Assembly: GCA_942493375.1 (NCBI GenBank) | Contig: OW818698.1 | Coordinates: 7,440,001-7,504,000 of the forward strand | Length of the DNA stretch: 64,000 bases | Direction of reading: 5' to 3' | Source: G942493375 sp942493375 | Lineage (GTDB): Bacteria > Armatimonadota > UBA5829 | Shown here: one piece after another, positions 1 to 8,979 of the stretch | Position numbering within the stretch: position 1 is the stretch's first letter | Layout of the letters: each line of letters starts with the position of its first letter | The notes under the pieces: generated by a model | The model's input: the letters and a program-made list of their open reading frames with translations, nothing else | Databases searched by the model: none | Told to the model about the DNA's origin: nothing | Made by a program: the position numbers and the translations under genes

Positions 1-483
1 GTCGAATACATGCAAAGCGGGATTTGCCAGTGTCTCACCGAACACTGCTTTTGTGTTTGGTTTGAACGCTGCGTGGATCTCTTCTTCATCTGCTTCAACG
101 TTTACAAAAATGCACTCAATTCCAAGTTGGCTCAAGGTGTGGGCAAACAGGTTGATAGTCCCGCCATAAATCTGCGGAGTGCTGATAAAACTGTCGCCGC
201 TTTTGCAGATATTCAAAATAGAGAGCAAAGAAGCTGCCTGTCCGGACGTTGTGCACAGCGCACCGATACCACCTTCCAGGTCCGCAATCTTTTCCTCAAC
301 GGCCATAACGGTGGGGTTGGCAAAGCGCGAATAGATGAGGCTTCTGGTAGGATCATCAAAAACCGCCCCAATATCATCTGTAGAGTCATAGACATAGGTT
401 GTGCTCTGGACAATGGGCAAGACTCTTGGCTCGGTGTTTTTTGGCACATATCCTGAATGTAAGCATTTCGTTTCGTCTCGCAT
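1..483 (-). CDS. Cys/Met metabolism PLP-dependent enzyme (O-acetylhomoserine sulfhydrylase-like), 3' truncated by window edge
   Basis: The first 161 codons of a Cys/Met-metabolism PLP enzyme run off the left edge. The N-terminus reads MRDETKCLHSGY, followed by the family block with QSTTYVY, then IYSRFANPTV and LEGG with a TTSGQAA stretch that contacts the PLP phosphate in this family. The sequence fits O-acetylhomoserine/O-acetylserine sulfhydrylases, which make homocysteine or cysteine from an acyl-homoserine and sulfide, but cystathionine gamma-synthase or methionine gamma-lyase cannot be excluded because the PLP-lysine part is missing. The ATG at 483 has AAGGAG eight bases upstream. A TTGACA/TATAAT promoter at 722-751 implies a leader of about 230 nt. 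Confidence 0.85.
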   Translation of the reverse strand, partial: MRDETKCLHSGYVPKNTEPRVLPIVQSTTYVYDSTDDIGAVFDDPTRSLIYSRFANPTVMAVEEKIADLEGGIGALCTTSGQAASLLSILNICKSGDSFISTPQIYGGTINLFAHTLSQLGIECIFVNVEADEEEIHAAFKPNTKAVFGETLANPALHVFD

Positions 484-721
484 CTGTAATACTCCTTGGC
501 AATTTGTTTCTATATATGAGTTCCTGTGAATTCATGCAAAGAAAAATAAGGTATGGCCGAAAAGACAGTTTCAAAGGAGAAGAGGATTCCTGTGTGTGCT
601 GGGGATGTGTTTTGAGGAGACGGGCTGCTATATGAACCCGAAAACAATTCCAGTTGCACTCGGGGTTAATCCCTGTTGAAAACGAAATATTCCGGCTATT
701 TGATATCAACTGTAAAGGGAC

Positions 722-751
722 ATTATAGGCAGGCACAACGTTCTCTGTCAA
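722..751 (-). promoter_or_regulatory. Promoter for the PLP enzyme gene, with a long leader
   Basis: On the minus strand TTGACA (746-751) is followed after 18 bases by TATAAT (722-727). Transcription would begin near 715, leaving about 230 nt before the start codon at 483. The leader contains a bulged 7-bp hairpin at 635-667 (arms TCGGGGTT and AACCCGA). I do not recognise a SAM riboswitch consensus. Confidence 0.6.
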
Positions 752-762
752 CGTAAGCTAAT

Positions 763-791
763 TGGAGATATATGCAGAGTCGTTGTATAAT
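763..791 (+). promoter_or_regulatory. Promoter for the secreted esterase gene
   Basis: TTGGAG (763-768), a 17-base spacer, and TATAAT (786-791). It lies about 60 bases before the chosen start at 852 and is divergent from the promoter at 722-751. Confidence 0.5.
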
Positions 792-851
792 TGCTTTGCC
801 TTTGAGCATCAATAAGTGATTAAGATAGTTTTTGATAAATACGGGGTTGTT

Positions 852-1739
852 ATGAAAATGATTATATTGAGTTTATTAATTGGTGTTCTGATTCTATGTG
901 TCTGTGCAGCGTGTGATGCAAGTGAGCAGACTGTAAGAAGCAATCCGGAAATCATACAGCTTTGGCCTGGAGAAGCTCCGATTGGGGATGGGTTGAGTGA
1001 GAAGACTGATGCGAGAATTACTGTATATCACCCTGAGAAACCGAATGGGACAGCTGTTGTGATCTGCCCAGGAGGCGGGTATGGCGGTCTTTGCGTTGAA
1101 CCTGAGGGACATTCCATTGCAAAGTGGCTGAATAGCCATGGCATCACGGGTGTGGTTCTTGAATACAGGTTGCCGGCAGGACGGTATATGGTCCCTCTGC
1201 TGGATGCTCAGCGCGCAATCCGTATCACCAGAGCCAATGCAAAAGCCTGGAAACTCAATGCAAAGCACATAGGTATAATAGGTTTTTCTGCTGGTGGGCA
1301 CCTTGCATCTACAGCCGGGACACACTTCGATTCGGGTGATCTCAAGTCAAAGGACAAGATAACCCGCCAAAGCTGCCGTCCGGATTTTATGATCCTGATC
1401 TACCCGGTTATCACGATGGGAGCAAAGGCTGAAGGCGGCACAAAGCACAATCTACTGGGAGACAACCCGAAGCCGGAAATGATGGAGCTGTTCTCCAACG
1501 AAAAGCAGATTACAAACCGCACTCCGCCAGCGTTTTTGGCACATGCATTGGACGACACTGTTGTTGTGCCGGACAATAGTAAAGACTTCCATCTTGCGCT
1601 GCGTGCCCACAAAGTGCCCAGTGAGTACCTGGAGTTACTCAACGGTGGCCACGGCCTAAATGGTTATGTAGGACCATCATGGGACGCCTGGCAGACTAGA
1701 TCATTGGAGTGGCTGAAGGAAATGAAGCTTAGTAAGTAG
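852..1739 (+). CDS. Secreted alpha/beta hydrolase (acetyl-esterase-like)
   Basis: 295 aa, with an N-terminal signal peptide (MKMIILSLLIGV followed by a hydrophobic run ending near CAACDAS, possibly a lipoprotein Cys). An alpha/beta hydrolase fold follows: an oxyanion-type PGGGYGG near residue 74, the nucleophile elbow GFSAGG near 145, an acidic residue in ALDDTVV near 235 and a catalytic His in GGHGL near 266. Proteins of this type are often annotated as endo-xylanase-like or acetyl esterases that deacylate plant polysaccharides, which fits the many glycosidases in the window. The ATG at 852 is preferred over an upstream GTG at 816 because it starts directly on the signal peptide. Confidence 0.8.
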   Translation: MKMIILSLLIGVLILCVCAACDASEQTVRSNPEIIQLWPGEAPIGDGLSEKTDARITVYHPEKPNGTAVVICPGGGYGGLCVEPEGHSIAKWLNSHGITGVVLEYRLPAGRYMVPLLDAQRAIRITRANAKAWKLNAKHIGIIGFSAGGHLASTAGTHFDSGDLKSKDKITRQSCRPDFMILIYPVITMGAKAEGGTKHNLLGDNPKPEMMELFSNEKQITNRTPPAFLAHALDDTVVVPDNSKDFHLALRAHKVPSEYLELLNGGHGLNGYVGPSWDAWQTRSLEWLKEMKLSK

Positions 1740-1761
1740 GTTATTTGAATGAGGTTTATGT

Positions 1762-2265
1762 ATGGTTGATCATGATGCAAGGAATCGTATTTTAAATTAT
1801 ATTAGCCAGGACACACTTAGCCATAATGACCTTACAGATATGATGAGTATCAAGAGTAAAGATGAAGCAGTAAGAGTTTTCCAGACCCTATACATTGAAA
1901 GTGATAACACCGAATTGGTTTCCTGGAAGCTTTTTCTACAGTCTGGCTATGAGTATCGATGGGGTTCAATAAAACTGCCGTGGTGGTCACTCCTGTTGAT
2001 CCCAGTGATAATGCCTGTCGTGATTGTTATAATGCTGCTGGGATTCTATGCCAGTGAATGGATGCAGACACTGTTTGCACAATTCGGTTTTCATACTAAT
2101 ATAGGCACTTGCTTTTACATATTTGTTATGCTCACAGTTGTGCCTGGCATCATGCTGCTGAGTTTGCTTCGTGGCAGAATTACACACCGGGATCGTAACG
2201 TATATCCGTTTTATTCTCGCGATGAATACGAAGCAGCTTCTGCCGAACGTTCTGTGAATTATTGA
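1762..2265 (+). CDS. Hypothetical protein with two membrane segments
   Basis: 167 aa, not recognised. Residues 1-70 are soluble and charged. Two hydrophobic segments follow, roughly 75-97 (WWSLLLIPVIMPVVIVIMLL) and 115-138, then a basic tail with many Arg and Tyr. The start at 1762 has GAGG nine bases upstream. It lies 22 bases after the esterase gene on the same strand, so co-transcription is likely. Confidence 0.6.
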   Translation: MVDHDARNRILNYISQDTLSHNDLTDMMSIKSKDEAVRVFQTLYIESDNTELVSWKLFLQSGYEYRWGSIKLPWWSLLLIPVIMPVVIVIMLLGFYASEWMQTLFAQFGFHTNIGTCFYIFVMLTVVPGIMLLSLLRGRITHRDRNVYPFYSRDEYEAASAERSVNY

Positions 2266-2362
2266 CTCCAGGGTTTGCTTGTCTGATTGCAACCGTATAT
2301 TATGGATTATGGCCATAGCCAGAGGATAGTGTTTAGGGCTATGAGCGGAGGCTTTTTAGTTA

Positions 2363-2857
2363 ATGGAAACAGTCAACAATAATTTATCAGCCCAGTCCAA
2401 AACGCCTGAACAGACGGTTGTCATAAAGACGGAACTTGTGCTTCCATCGATGGCTAACCTTATGAACAATCTTCAGGGTGGGCAGATGATGCATTTTATG
2501 GATATTGCAGGTGCACTGTCATGCAGGAGACATGCCGGTTGCGAGGTGGCTACCGTTGCTGTAGAAAAGATCGAGTTCAGATACCCGGTGAAAGTTGGAG
2601 AAGTTATTATCCTAACATCCAAATTGACTTGGGTCGGCAGGTCTTCCATGAAAGTGAAGATCAGCGTAATATCCGAGAATCTCAAACAGGGAGAGACAAA
2701 ACTCACCAACGTTGCCTATTTTACCTATGTTGCATTGGGTGACGATGGTCGTCCTGTAACTGTTCCACGTCTTTGCCCTGAAACCCTGGAAGAGCAGGAT
2801 GCATTTAACTGTGAACAGAGAGCCCATGAACAGAAAAGGGATTGTGGATGTCATTGA
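2363..2857 (+). CDS. Acyl-CoA thioesterase, hotdog fold (YciA/BACH type)
   Basis: 164 aa hotdog-fold thioesterase. The family signature is clear: LVLPSMANLMNNLQGGQMM near residue 26-45 (usually PxxxNxxGxxxGGxxMxxxD), then the MDIAGALSCRRHAG helix, then an EFRYPVKVGEVI strand. These enzymes hydrolyse acyl-CoA esters in the cytoplasm. The Cys- and His-rich C-terminal tail (ending RDCGCH) is unusual for the family. The start has GGAGG about 11 bases upstream. The gene converges on the glycyl radical enzyme across 155 bases in which I see no feature. Confidence 0.85.
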   Translation: METVNNNLSAQSKTPEQTVVIKTELVLPSMANLMNNLQGGQMMHFMDIAGALSCRRHAGCEVATVAVEKIEFRYPVKVGEVIILTSKLTWVGRSSMKVKISVISENLKQGETKLTNVAYFTYVALGDDGRPVTVPRLCPETLEEQDAFNCEQRAHEQKRDCGCH

Positions 2858-3012
2858 ACACCGGCAATATGGCGCAGCTTTTATGTTATCGCTAGCCCGC
2901 TTTATTATCCAAACTACGCTTTTACATATTCACAGAACACAGCGGTTTTGGGAGCTACAGCTGGATACAAGCCTGCTATCCAACCCTCAAGCTCCCGATG
3001 CACTATACCGGC

Positions 3013-5220
3013 TCAGTTACCACTGAATTTGTATCTGTTTATAATCTCTTCCTGCATGGTTTTATCAAGAGTTGTAAACCTTGCGGAGAAACCTCCGACT
3101 CGCACTATAAGGTCTCTGTGCTCTTCGGGATTGAGTTGTGCTTCCCGCAGTTTTTCTATAGACACCACGTTTCCCTGGAAGACCTGGCCCCCTAAATCGA
3201 CAAAGCTTTCTATCACTGGTCGGACAAATTCGGATTTTGCCCAGTTTATGTCGATGTCCCACATCATCGATGCTCCACCGCTGACCTGGTCCAGGGAGAG
3301 GCTGGTCGCATCGTTTATTGCAGTTGTAACTCCATTTATAGCTGAACCAGACTGTGGAGACATACTCTGAGCCAGCGGAGTGCCTGCGAGCCTGCCGTCG
3401 GGTGTAGCGCCGACCTCTTTGCCAAATTCGACAACCCATATAAAGCCTAATATCACCGGCCTACCGTGCCCACCCATCGGATTCTTGAAACGTTTCAGAG
3501 TATTGGTGAATGACATCAGTACTCTGTCTACAAGTGCCAATGCTTCCTGGTTGCCGCTGCCGTATTTTGAGATTGACCGAAGATATGCCAGCATCTCATC
3601 GTGCCCTGCGAAATTAACCCTTAAGGCATCAAGAATTTCCTTGCCAGTATATCTTTTGTCTTCGTACACGGCTTTCTTTATGCAATACAGGCAATCCCCG
3701 ACGTTTGGAATCCCGAGTCCTGAACCACCGTAGTCCGGGTATCTTGCTCCACCATCCAATAAGTTTCTGCCGCGTTCAAGGCAATCGTGGATCATACTGG
3801 AGAGCAGAAACGCTGGTCGATACTTTGCATAAGATTTAGCGAAGATGTCAGTCCGCTGCATTCGGATGGTGATCTCGCGGTCGAGTTCCGCTTCAAACGC
3901 GTTGTATAGATCCTCAAAGCTCTCATATTCAGGTAGTTCCTTAGCAAATGGAATAGCCTGTTCACCAGTCAGCAAAAGTTTCCCGCCATTGATGATTACT
4001 TCAAATGTGCGAGCGACATTATGTATAAAGCACCAGAGCATATCACCGCTCAGACCCTGCATTCCGACTTCCATACAGCCGCCGGCTGCCCACATGGTGG
4101 CGTCCTCAGGTAAAACTCCGTCATTAACTAATGCTGTTATCGTAGCATCGTCACCATGAATCTGGCAGCGGTTTCCACCATCAATAACGTAGTGCGCACA
4201 CAAGTCTATGAAATCGCTGGGAGCGTCGGAAGGCAAGCGAACATATACAGAAGGATGAGTAATATTGAGTTCGATAATTGCCTCGACCATGATATGTGAA
4301 AGTAGATTAACTCCGCTGGTACCGTCCGGATTGACTCCACCTACAACAATAGCTTCAACCCATCCATCCCAATGGTGAATGCGTTCGTCGAGTTTAATGA
4401 AGAGTTCGACGATTAGATTCAATGCATCATCACGGGTTATACGGTTTTCGCGCAAATCGGCCTCAAGAAAAGGCCACAGGTAGTAGTCAAGACGACCAGG
4501 ACCCATTCCACCATTGGGTGTTTCGAACATTACAGCCAGGTATTGCAGGTAGAAGCTCTGCACAGCCTCCCGGAAAGTGGTAGCAGGTTTTGCAGGAACT
4601 CGTTCACAGATATCTGCCATTTCAAGCAATTCATTGCATCTGGTAGGATCAGATTCCTCAGAAGCCGACTTTCGCAGGGCCTTTACGTGTAAGGTAGTCC
4701 AGTTCACTAATCCCTGCAGAGATATGCTGACTCCATCGTAAAACTCGCGAGCATTCTCATCATCTGTAGTATTTCTCAGTTGAGCAACATCAGCAAGTAT
4801 GCCATCAACACCCTGCTTCAGTATCATTCCATAATCCCAAGTCACATGACCTGAGAAAGCTGCCCTGGATGCAAACTGGTAAGTATCAAACATAGGGTCT
4901 GCCGATATCTGCCGTTGTGCTACCGGATCAACCGCGTATTCTGACCAGCGATCATCAGTTGCGCTGCCTGATGCATAAACCGCTAAATTGGCGCCCTCCA
5001 TTTGATAGTATATATGGCCTGCAATCAGCTCATCCGGATATATATAAATGGGCTCGTTTTCAAGGGCATATGCAAATGCGTGCGCCTGCCTTTCGGATAA
5101 AGACAGGTCAGGATGCAGATCGAAGAAAGCCTTAGTCCAATTTGCTTCCTTTGGGCTTTTCCACTTATCATCCCAATGCGCTTTAGTGGTTTCATAATAT
5201 CTCAACATCCGGTTGTTCAT
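3013..5220 (-). CDS. Glycyl radical enzyme (pyruvate formate-lyase superfamily), dehydratase/lyase type
   Basis: 735 aa, about the usual length for the superfamily. The C-terminal glycyl radical loop is present (VRVGGFSARF; radical Gly near residue 710), and the active-site thiyl Cys lies in GGCMEVGMQG near residue 380. A GCxE motif, rather than the CC pair of true pyruvate formate-lyase, is typical of glycerol/diol dehydratases, choline lyase and related eliminases, so the substrate is probably not pyruvate. It cannot be assigned further. The ATG at 5220 follows AGGAG closely and is better than an upstream in-frame start. No radical-SAM activating enzyme is present in the window, which is unusual because activases are normally adjacent. 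A promoter with an internal palindrome lies just upstream. Confidence 0.9.
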   Translation of the reverse strand: MNNRMLRYYETTKAHWDDKWKSPKEANWTKAFFDLHPDLSLSERQAHAFAYALENEPIYIYPDELIAGHIYYQMEGANLAVYASGSATDDRWSEYAVDPVAQRQISADPMFDTYQFASRAAFSGHVTWDYGMILKQGVDGILADVAQLRNTTDDENAREFYDGVSISLQGLVNWTTLHVKALRKSASEESDPTRCNELLEMADICERVPAKPATTFREAVQSFYLQYLAVMFETPNGGMGPGRLDYYLWPFLEADLRENRITRDDALNLIVELFIKLDERIHHWDGWVEAIVVGGVNPDGTSGVNLLSHIMVEAIIELNITHPSVYVRLPSDAPSDFIDLCAHYVIDGGNRCQIHGDDATITALVNDGVLPEDATMWAAGGCMEVGMQGLSGDMLWCFIHNVARTFEVIINGGKLLLTGEQAIPFAKELPEYESFEDLYNAFEAELDREITIRMQRTDIFAKSYAKYRPAFLLSSMIHDCLERGRNLLDGGARYPDYGGSGLGIPNVGDCLYCIKKAVYEDKRYTGKEILDALRVNFAGHDEMLAYLRSISKYGSGNQEALALVDRVLMSFTNTLKRFKNPMGGHGRPVILGFIWVVEFGKEVGATPDGRLAGTPLAQSMSPQSGSAINGVTTAINDATSLSLDQVSGGASMMWDIDINWAKSEFVRPVIESFVDLGGQVFQGNVVSIEKLREAQLNPEEHRDLIVRVGGFSARFTTLDKTMQEEIINRYKFSGN

Positions 5221-5273
5221 AGCTTCTCCTTGAAAACAGAACATATACTATTGTATCCACTTGTCATATAAGT

Positions 5274-5302
5274 ATAATATGCCAGCAGTGCTGGTATGTC
5301 AA
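5274..5302 (-). promoter_or_regulatory. Promoter of the glycyl radical enzyme with an operator-like palindrome in the spacer
   Basis: On the minus strand TTGACA (5297-5302), 17 bases, then TATTAT (5274-5279). The spacer is almost entirely the inverted repeat CCAGCA, G, TGCTGG (5282-5294), which extends imperfectly outward. A dimeric repressor bound there would block RNA polymerase. Confidence 0.7.
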
Positions 5303-5350
5303 TATAGCATATTGTATGCATTCAGCTGCACTTAATAATTGCCACAAACA

Positions 5351-6250
5351 TTATAACAGTCCTTCTCGCACAAGAGTATCCAATAGCAAATGAAAATAGA
5401 TCATTCCTCTATACGGTGACCATTTATCGATTATATTGTGCACTCCCTGGTAATCCGGTCTCTCCGGCATATGAAACCAGTGCTGGAGTTTGTTTTGGTT
5501 ACCTATATCATCTGCCGGGTAGACATTCAATCTACCAAAACCACGCAGCGCTATGTACTCCGCCGTCCAGCGTCCTATTCCGTGGATTTTGCAGAGTGTA
5601 GTGACAATTGTCTCGTCATCCATCTGCACAAGACTCTCCAGGTCGAGTTCATTGCTGACTATCGACCGGGAAATGTCGAGTATGTACTCAGCCTTTCGAG
5701 TGCTAAATCCAAGAGTTCTCAAGTCATCTGTTGATGCATTTACCAGTTCAATTGGTCCCGGAAAGGCATGGTATTCGCCAATCGATTTACCATAAGTTGC
5801 TGATAATCGATTCAACAAAGTGATCCCTACAGTCAGTGAAAGCTGCTGGCAGGCGATGGCGTTTACCAGTGTTTCGAATATCGAAGCAGCGCGAGGTGGT
5901 TTAAAACCGACGAATCTGCCCACTAATCCGTACAACTTGGGATCTGAGTCGGCTAGTTTATAGAAATCTGTCAGATCGATATCAAGGCCAAGCATTCTTT
6001 TGAGATCGGATGCAATCAAATCACGCTGCACATGGTCAATATTCCTAGATTTGATGTTGACAAGCAACTCAGGATATTTTGATGTCCCTGTCTGAGTCAC
6101 TGACACTTCTGCAGTTTGATTATGAAGATTAAATAGGCGTCGATACGTATCTGCGTCCCATATATCCATCTTATTTATCGGCATACGACGCAATACACAG
6201 GCAGTCAGATCCAATCGGAACGGAGGGATTGGATGCAATACAAACTCCAT
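5351..6250 (-). CDS. DNA glycosylase of the HhH-GPD superfamily (AlkA/3-methyladenine type)
   Basis: 299 aa base-excision repair glycosylase. The helix-hairpin-helix is seen as LCKIHGIGRWTAEYIALRG near residue 220, followed by the catalytic Asp region FGRLNVYPADDIG. An upstream LVNAIACQQLS helix is typical of AlkA and OGG1 relatives. No C-terminal Cys cluster for an iron-sulfur site is seen, which argues against the Nth/MutY branch. These enzymes flip out and excise alkylated or oxidised bases. I prefer the ATG at 6250 (GGAG six bases upstream) to the ATG at 6262, which has no good ribosome binding site. Confidence 0.85.
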   Translation of the reverse strand: MEFVLHPIPPFRLDLTACVLRRMPINKMDIWDADTYRRLFNLHNQTAEVSVTQTGTSKYPELLVNIKSRNIDHVQRDLIASDLKRMLGLDIDLTDFYKLADSDPKLYGLVGRFVGFKPPRAASIFETLVNAIACQQLSLTVGITLLNRLSATYGKSIGEYHAFPGPIELVNASTDDLRTLGFSTRKAEYILDISRSIVSNELDLESLVQMDDETIVTTLCKIHGIGRWTAEYIALRGFGRLNVYPADDIGNQNKLQHWFHMPERPDYQGVHNIIDKWSPYRGMIYFHLLLDTLVREGLL

Positions 6251-6394
6251 TTTGTTCTCCATCGCAGTTAGCTATATCTCATTCTTGCTAATATTGATGT
6301 ATGGCGAAACATGCATGCCTTACTTTCAGATTCCTTACCGGTTCAAAGTCGACGCATTTGGGTAAATGAGCGAGTGACTATATGGAGGTTGAAA

Positions 6395-6625
6395 ATGCAA
6401 ACATTTACTACAGCAGAATTAGCAAAGTATGATGGCACTGGTGGAAATCCGGCTTATGTAGCTTACAAAGGCAAGGTCTACGATCTCACAGATGGCCCAA
6501 CGTGGACCGATGGGTCACACTATATGCACAGTGCAGGGGAAGACCTTACAGAGGAGATGAAAACCTCTCCGCACAGTGATGATGTGATGAATGACTTTCC
6601 TGTGGTTGGTGAACTCATTTCTTAA
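6395..6625 (+). CDS. Small cytochrome b5-like heme/steroid-binding domain protein
   Basis: 76 aa single-domain protein. It matches short prokaryotic cytochrome b5-like proteins: FTTAELAKYDG at the start, then AYVAYKGKVYDLT, then GSHYMHSAGEDLT with a candidate heme-ligand His. The second His of canonical b5 is not obvious (a His lies in SPHSDDV). Many related short proteins from anaerobes bind heme or another small ligand. The ATG at 6395 is chosen because GGAGG sits seven bases before it. The 3' end overlaps the convergent DUF488 gene by four bases. Confidence 0.8.
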   Translation: MQTFTTAELAKYDGTGGNPAYVAYKGKVYDLTDGPTWTDGSHYMHSAGEDLTEEMKTSPHSDDVMNDFPVVGELIS

Positions 6626-6978
6626 TGCACGTTTTCCAAGCAGCGCTCAATGTATTCCTTCAGAGCAATGGCGGCATTATGCTCAGTGTCACTTGCTGCA
6701 TAGATGAAAGTCACATTCTGAGCTTTACAACGATGGATTAAATCAGTAACGGCAGCGTTCGATTGGAGTTCCTCGAAATAGAGTTTTTGAAATACGTTCC
6801 ACTTAGCTGGGTCATGACTAAACCACATACGCAGCTGGGTGCTTGGCGCTATTTCTTTCAGCCAAAGGTCCAGCGATGCCTTTGCTTTGCTTATACCACG
6901 GGGCCAGAGTCGCTCAACGAGTACTCTGAAACCATCCTCAGGATCTACTGGCTCATAAATTCTCTTGAGTTTAATCAT
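6622..6978 (-). CDS. DUF488 family protein
   Basis: 118 aa, the full length of a short DUF488 protein. The family pattern is visible: IYEPVDPEDGFRVLVERLWPRG near the start, LWLKEIAPS, then LRMWFSHDPAKW, and a C-terminal ATP/nucleotide-like strand FIYAASDTEHNAA. The biochemical function of the family is not established. The ATG at 6978 starts directly on the conserved MIKLKRIYEP; the open frame extends further upstream but would overlap the divergent operon start. It ends tail-to-tail with the cytochrome b5-like gene. Confidence 0.85.
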   Translation of the reverse strand: MIKLKRIYEPVDPEDGFRVLVERLWPRGISKAKASLDLWLKEIAPSTQLRMWFSHDPAKWNVFQKLYFEELQSNAAVTDLIHRCKAQNVTFIYAASDTEHNAAIALKEYIERCLENVH

Positions 6979-7098
6979 ATCGATATCCAGTAATTCGAGC
7001 GCATAAGAGTTCATGATTTGATGCTTGATCATCTCTGATACTACAATATTAGGTAGTAGCAAAGTAATCTTACCCAAATCATTGATCGTATCTCTCGT

Positions 7099-8208
7099 AT
7101 GGAGTATATTGCTGGTATGGATAATCATGGAGTTCTCGAAGAGTTATACAAGAAATATATATCGGAGATCATACCGGGTAACATAGGAGTGGTTATAGAG
7201 CAAGCCACTGGTATCCGGTTGAAGTCCAACTATATCGATATTCTTCTTGACCATCCCCTAATGGTTGCACCAGGTCAACTTACATTGAAGTTAAGCCAGG
7301 TTGAAGCAGTACGCAGAGCGGGTTTTGCAGGATGCGTGCTGAAATCGGTTGTGGGAGAAGCGCCGGACACATCCTGCTCAATGTTGATGCAGCGCAAGAA
7401 GCCGACATCTATTACCTCATTCTACGAGGAATATGATACTCTGCACGAATGTCCGATCATCCACTGGAACGGTCGCTGCGATGTTCGTTCCCTTGATGAA
7501 TATATGATATTTGCCAGAGACGTCAAGGCCTCTGTCGATGATGGACAGTTTCTACCTGTTGCGTCGCTGCTTTGCCATTTACCTCTTCCTGGTGAAGAGT
7601 TCAAAGAAGAGGAGTGGATCCACACCACCAAGACCATTTTCGATGCTGGTTACACGCATATTGAGATCGATTTCTGCCCATTTCTTTCGGGCGATAACTA
7701 TACAGAAGACCAGAAGAACGTCCTCAGGTGGTATCGAACATGCCCTGGTTTTATGAAATCGGTGTCTTCAGAGATTCGGGTTATACCAAAAATGCTCAAC
7801 CTGGCGTGGGGGCTGGAATTCCAGACAGCGATTGCCGAAGCTGCAGTTGAGGGTGGAGCCGACGGGATAATTGTTGCAAACAGGATCTTCAAACCTGAAT
7901 ATGGATCGGGACACGGTGGGGAAGAGCTCAGATTGAGGAATCTCCAACAAATCCGAGAGATCAAAAAACGGTTTCCGGATCTTCACGTGTCTGCAACCGG
8001 TGGGGTCTATAACGGACGCCAGGCATGGGAATATCTCCAGGCCGGAGCTGACAATGTCCAGGTGTTAAGTTATCTGATGGGTAAGGTGCAGACCAGGTTC
8101 GACAAGTTAGGCAATAAATATGATACAGTCCTTCACAAGCTGCTGCTGCACCCGGAGACTGGTCTTGTTGCGGCAATGATGGATGAACCTGTGGAGAGAA
8201 GTAAATGA
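7099..8208 (+). CDS. Dihydroorotate dehydrogenase-like TIM-barrel flavoenzyme
   Basis: 369 aa, or 363 aa if it begins at the ATG at 7117, which has GGAG 11 bases upstream. It resembles the FMN-binding TIM barrel of dihydroorotate/dihydropyrimidine dehydrogenases: DHPLMVAPGQLT near residue 50, EIDFCPF near 195, a long GGADGIIVANR strand near 255 and a phosphate-binding end VSATGGVYNGRQAWEYLQAGADNVQV near 300-325. The usual Cys/Ser active-site loop is not clear, so a pyrimidine substrate is doubtful. The stop overlaps the next start (ATGA), and the gene heads a three-gene oxidoreductase operon. Confidence 0.7.
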   Translation: MEYIAGMDNHGVLEELYKKYISEIIPGNIGVVIEQATGIRLKSNYIDILLDHPLMVAPGQLTLKLSQVEAVRRAGFAGCVLKSVVGEAPDTSCSMLMQRKKPTSITSFYEEYDTLHECPIIHWNGRCDVRSLDEYMIFARDVKASVDDGQFLPVASLLCHLPLPGEEFKEEEWIHTTKTIFDAGYTHIEIDFCPFLSGDNYTEDQKNVLRWYRTCPGFMKSVSSEIRVIPKMLNLAWGLEFQTAIAEAAVEGGADGIIVANRIFKPEYGSGHGGEELRLRNLQQIREIKKRFPDLHVSATGGVYNGRQAWEYLQAGADNVQVLSYLMGKVQTRFDKLGNKYDTVLHKLLLHPETGLVAAMMDEPVERSK

Positions 8209-8972
8209 AACAAGTGGCATGTGTGACCGGAGCAGCCTCCGGGATTGGGCTTGCAATTGCGAAGGCGCTGGCGGGCAAAGGATATAGAGTTGCTATAGTT
8301 GATCTACACAATGCAGACGATATGGAGGAAACACTGCATTCGTTTGATGGCGATGGTCATACATATATACAGGCGGATATAAGCAATGCAAGTGACAGGG
8401 AAAGTATTCTGAACGGCATCAAAAAGCATTGTAACAGGCTCGATTTGCTTGTAAATAATGCCGGAGTCGCTCCCAAACAGCGAATGGATATACTCGAAGT
8501 ATCCGAAGACAGTTATGACCGAGTGATGGGAATCAATCTCAAAGGACCGTTTTTCCTAACGCAGATTCTTACTAGTTACATGATAGAGCTCACTAAAAGC
8601 GGTATAGTAGAACGGCCAAAGGTGGTGAATATATCATCTATCTCAGCCTACACATCATCCACTGCAAGACCGGAGTATTGCCTTTCTAAAGCCGGAATCA
8701 GTATGATGACCACACTGTACGCTGATAGACTCTCCGAGTATGGAATCAACGTCTATGAGATCCGTCCTGGTATCATTAAAACTCCTATGACAGAGACGGT
8801 GCAGGCCAAATATGACAAGATGATATTTGAAGAAAATCTACTGCCAATTAATCGCTGGGGACTGCCGGAAGACATTGCAGCTGCTGTTGTGTCAGTGACT
8901 ACAGGGGCTTTCGATTATTCCACCGGCCAGGTGTTTAATGTAGATGGCGGATTCCATCTGAGGCGGCTTTGA
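8205..8972 (+). CDS. Short-chain dehydrogenase/reductase (3-ketoacyl-ACP-reductase-like)
   Basis: 255 aa classical SDR. The NAD(P) glycine motif TGAASGIG is at residues 8-15, NNAG near 84, the catalytic Ser in NISSISAY near 143 and the YCLSK catalytic Tyr/Lys near 160. An Asp in IVDLHNADD after the second strand suggests NAD(H) preference. It is translationally coupled to the DHOD-like gene (four-base overlap) and is followed seven bases later by a flavoprotein gene, so all three probably act on one substrate. The substrate is unknown. Confidence 0.85.
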   Translation: MKQVACVTGAASGIGLAIAKALAGKGYRVAIVDLHNADDMEETLHSFDGDGHTYIQADISNASDRESILNGIKKHCNRLDLLVNNAGVAPKQRMDILEVSEDSYDRVMGINLKGPFFLTQILTSYMIELTKSGIVERPKVVNISSISAYTSSTARPEYCLSKAGISMMTTLYADRLSEYGINVYEIRPGIIKTPMTETVQAKYDKMIFEENLLPINRWGLPEDIAAAVVSVTTGAFDYSTGQVFNVDGGFHLRRL

Positions 8973-8979
8973 GGAAAAT

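Larger units (their letters stand above)
484..851. other. Divergent intergenic region without a gene
   Basis: 368 bases between two divergent genes. It holds the two promoters listed separately and the leader of the PLP enzyme gene. No credible coding sequence is visible: the open frames here are antisense or lack a ribosome binding site. Confidence 0.6.

Noticed and set aside
10..456. 148-residue plus-strand frame at the left edge
   Set aside because: It is antisense to the PLP enzyme gene, which has clear family motifs and a good start.
484..715. SAM-I or SAM-II riboswitch
   Set aside because: None of the conserved sequence blocks of these classes is found in the leader.
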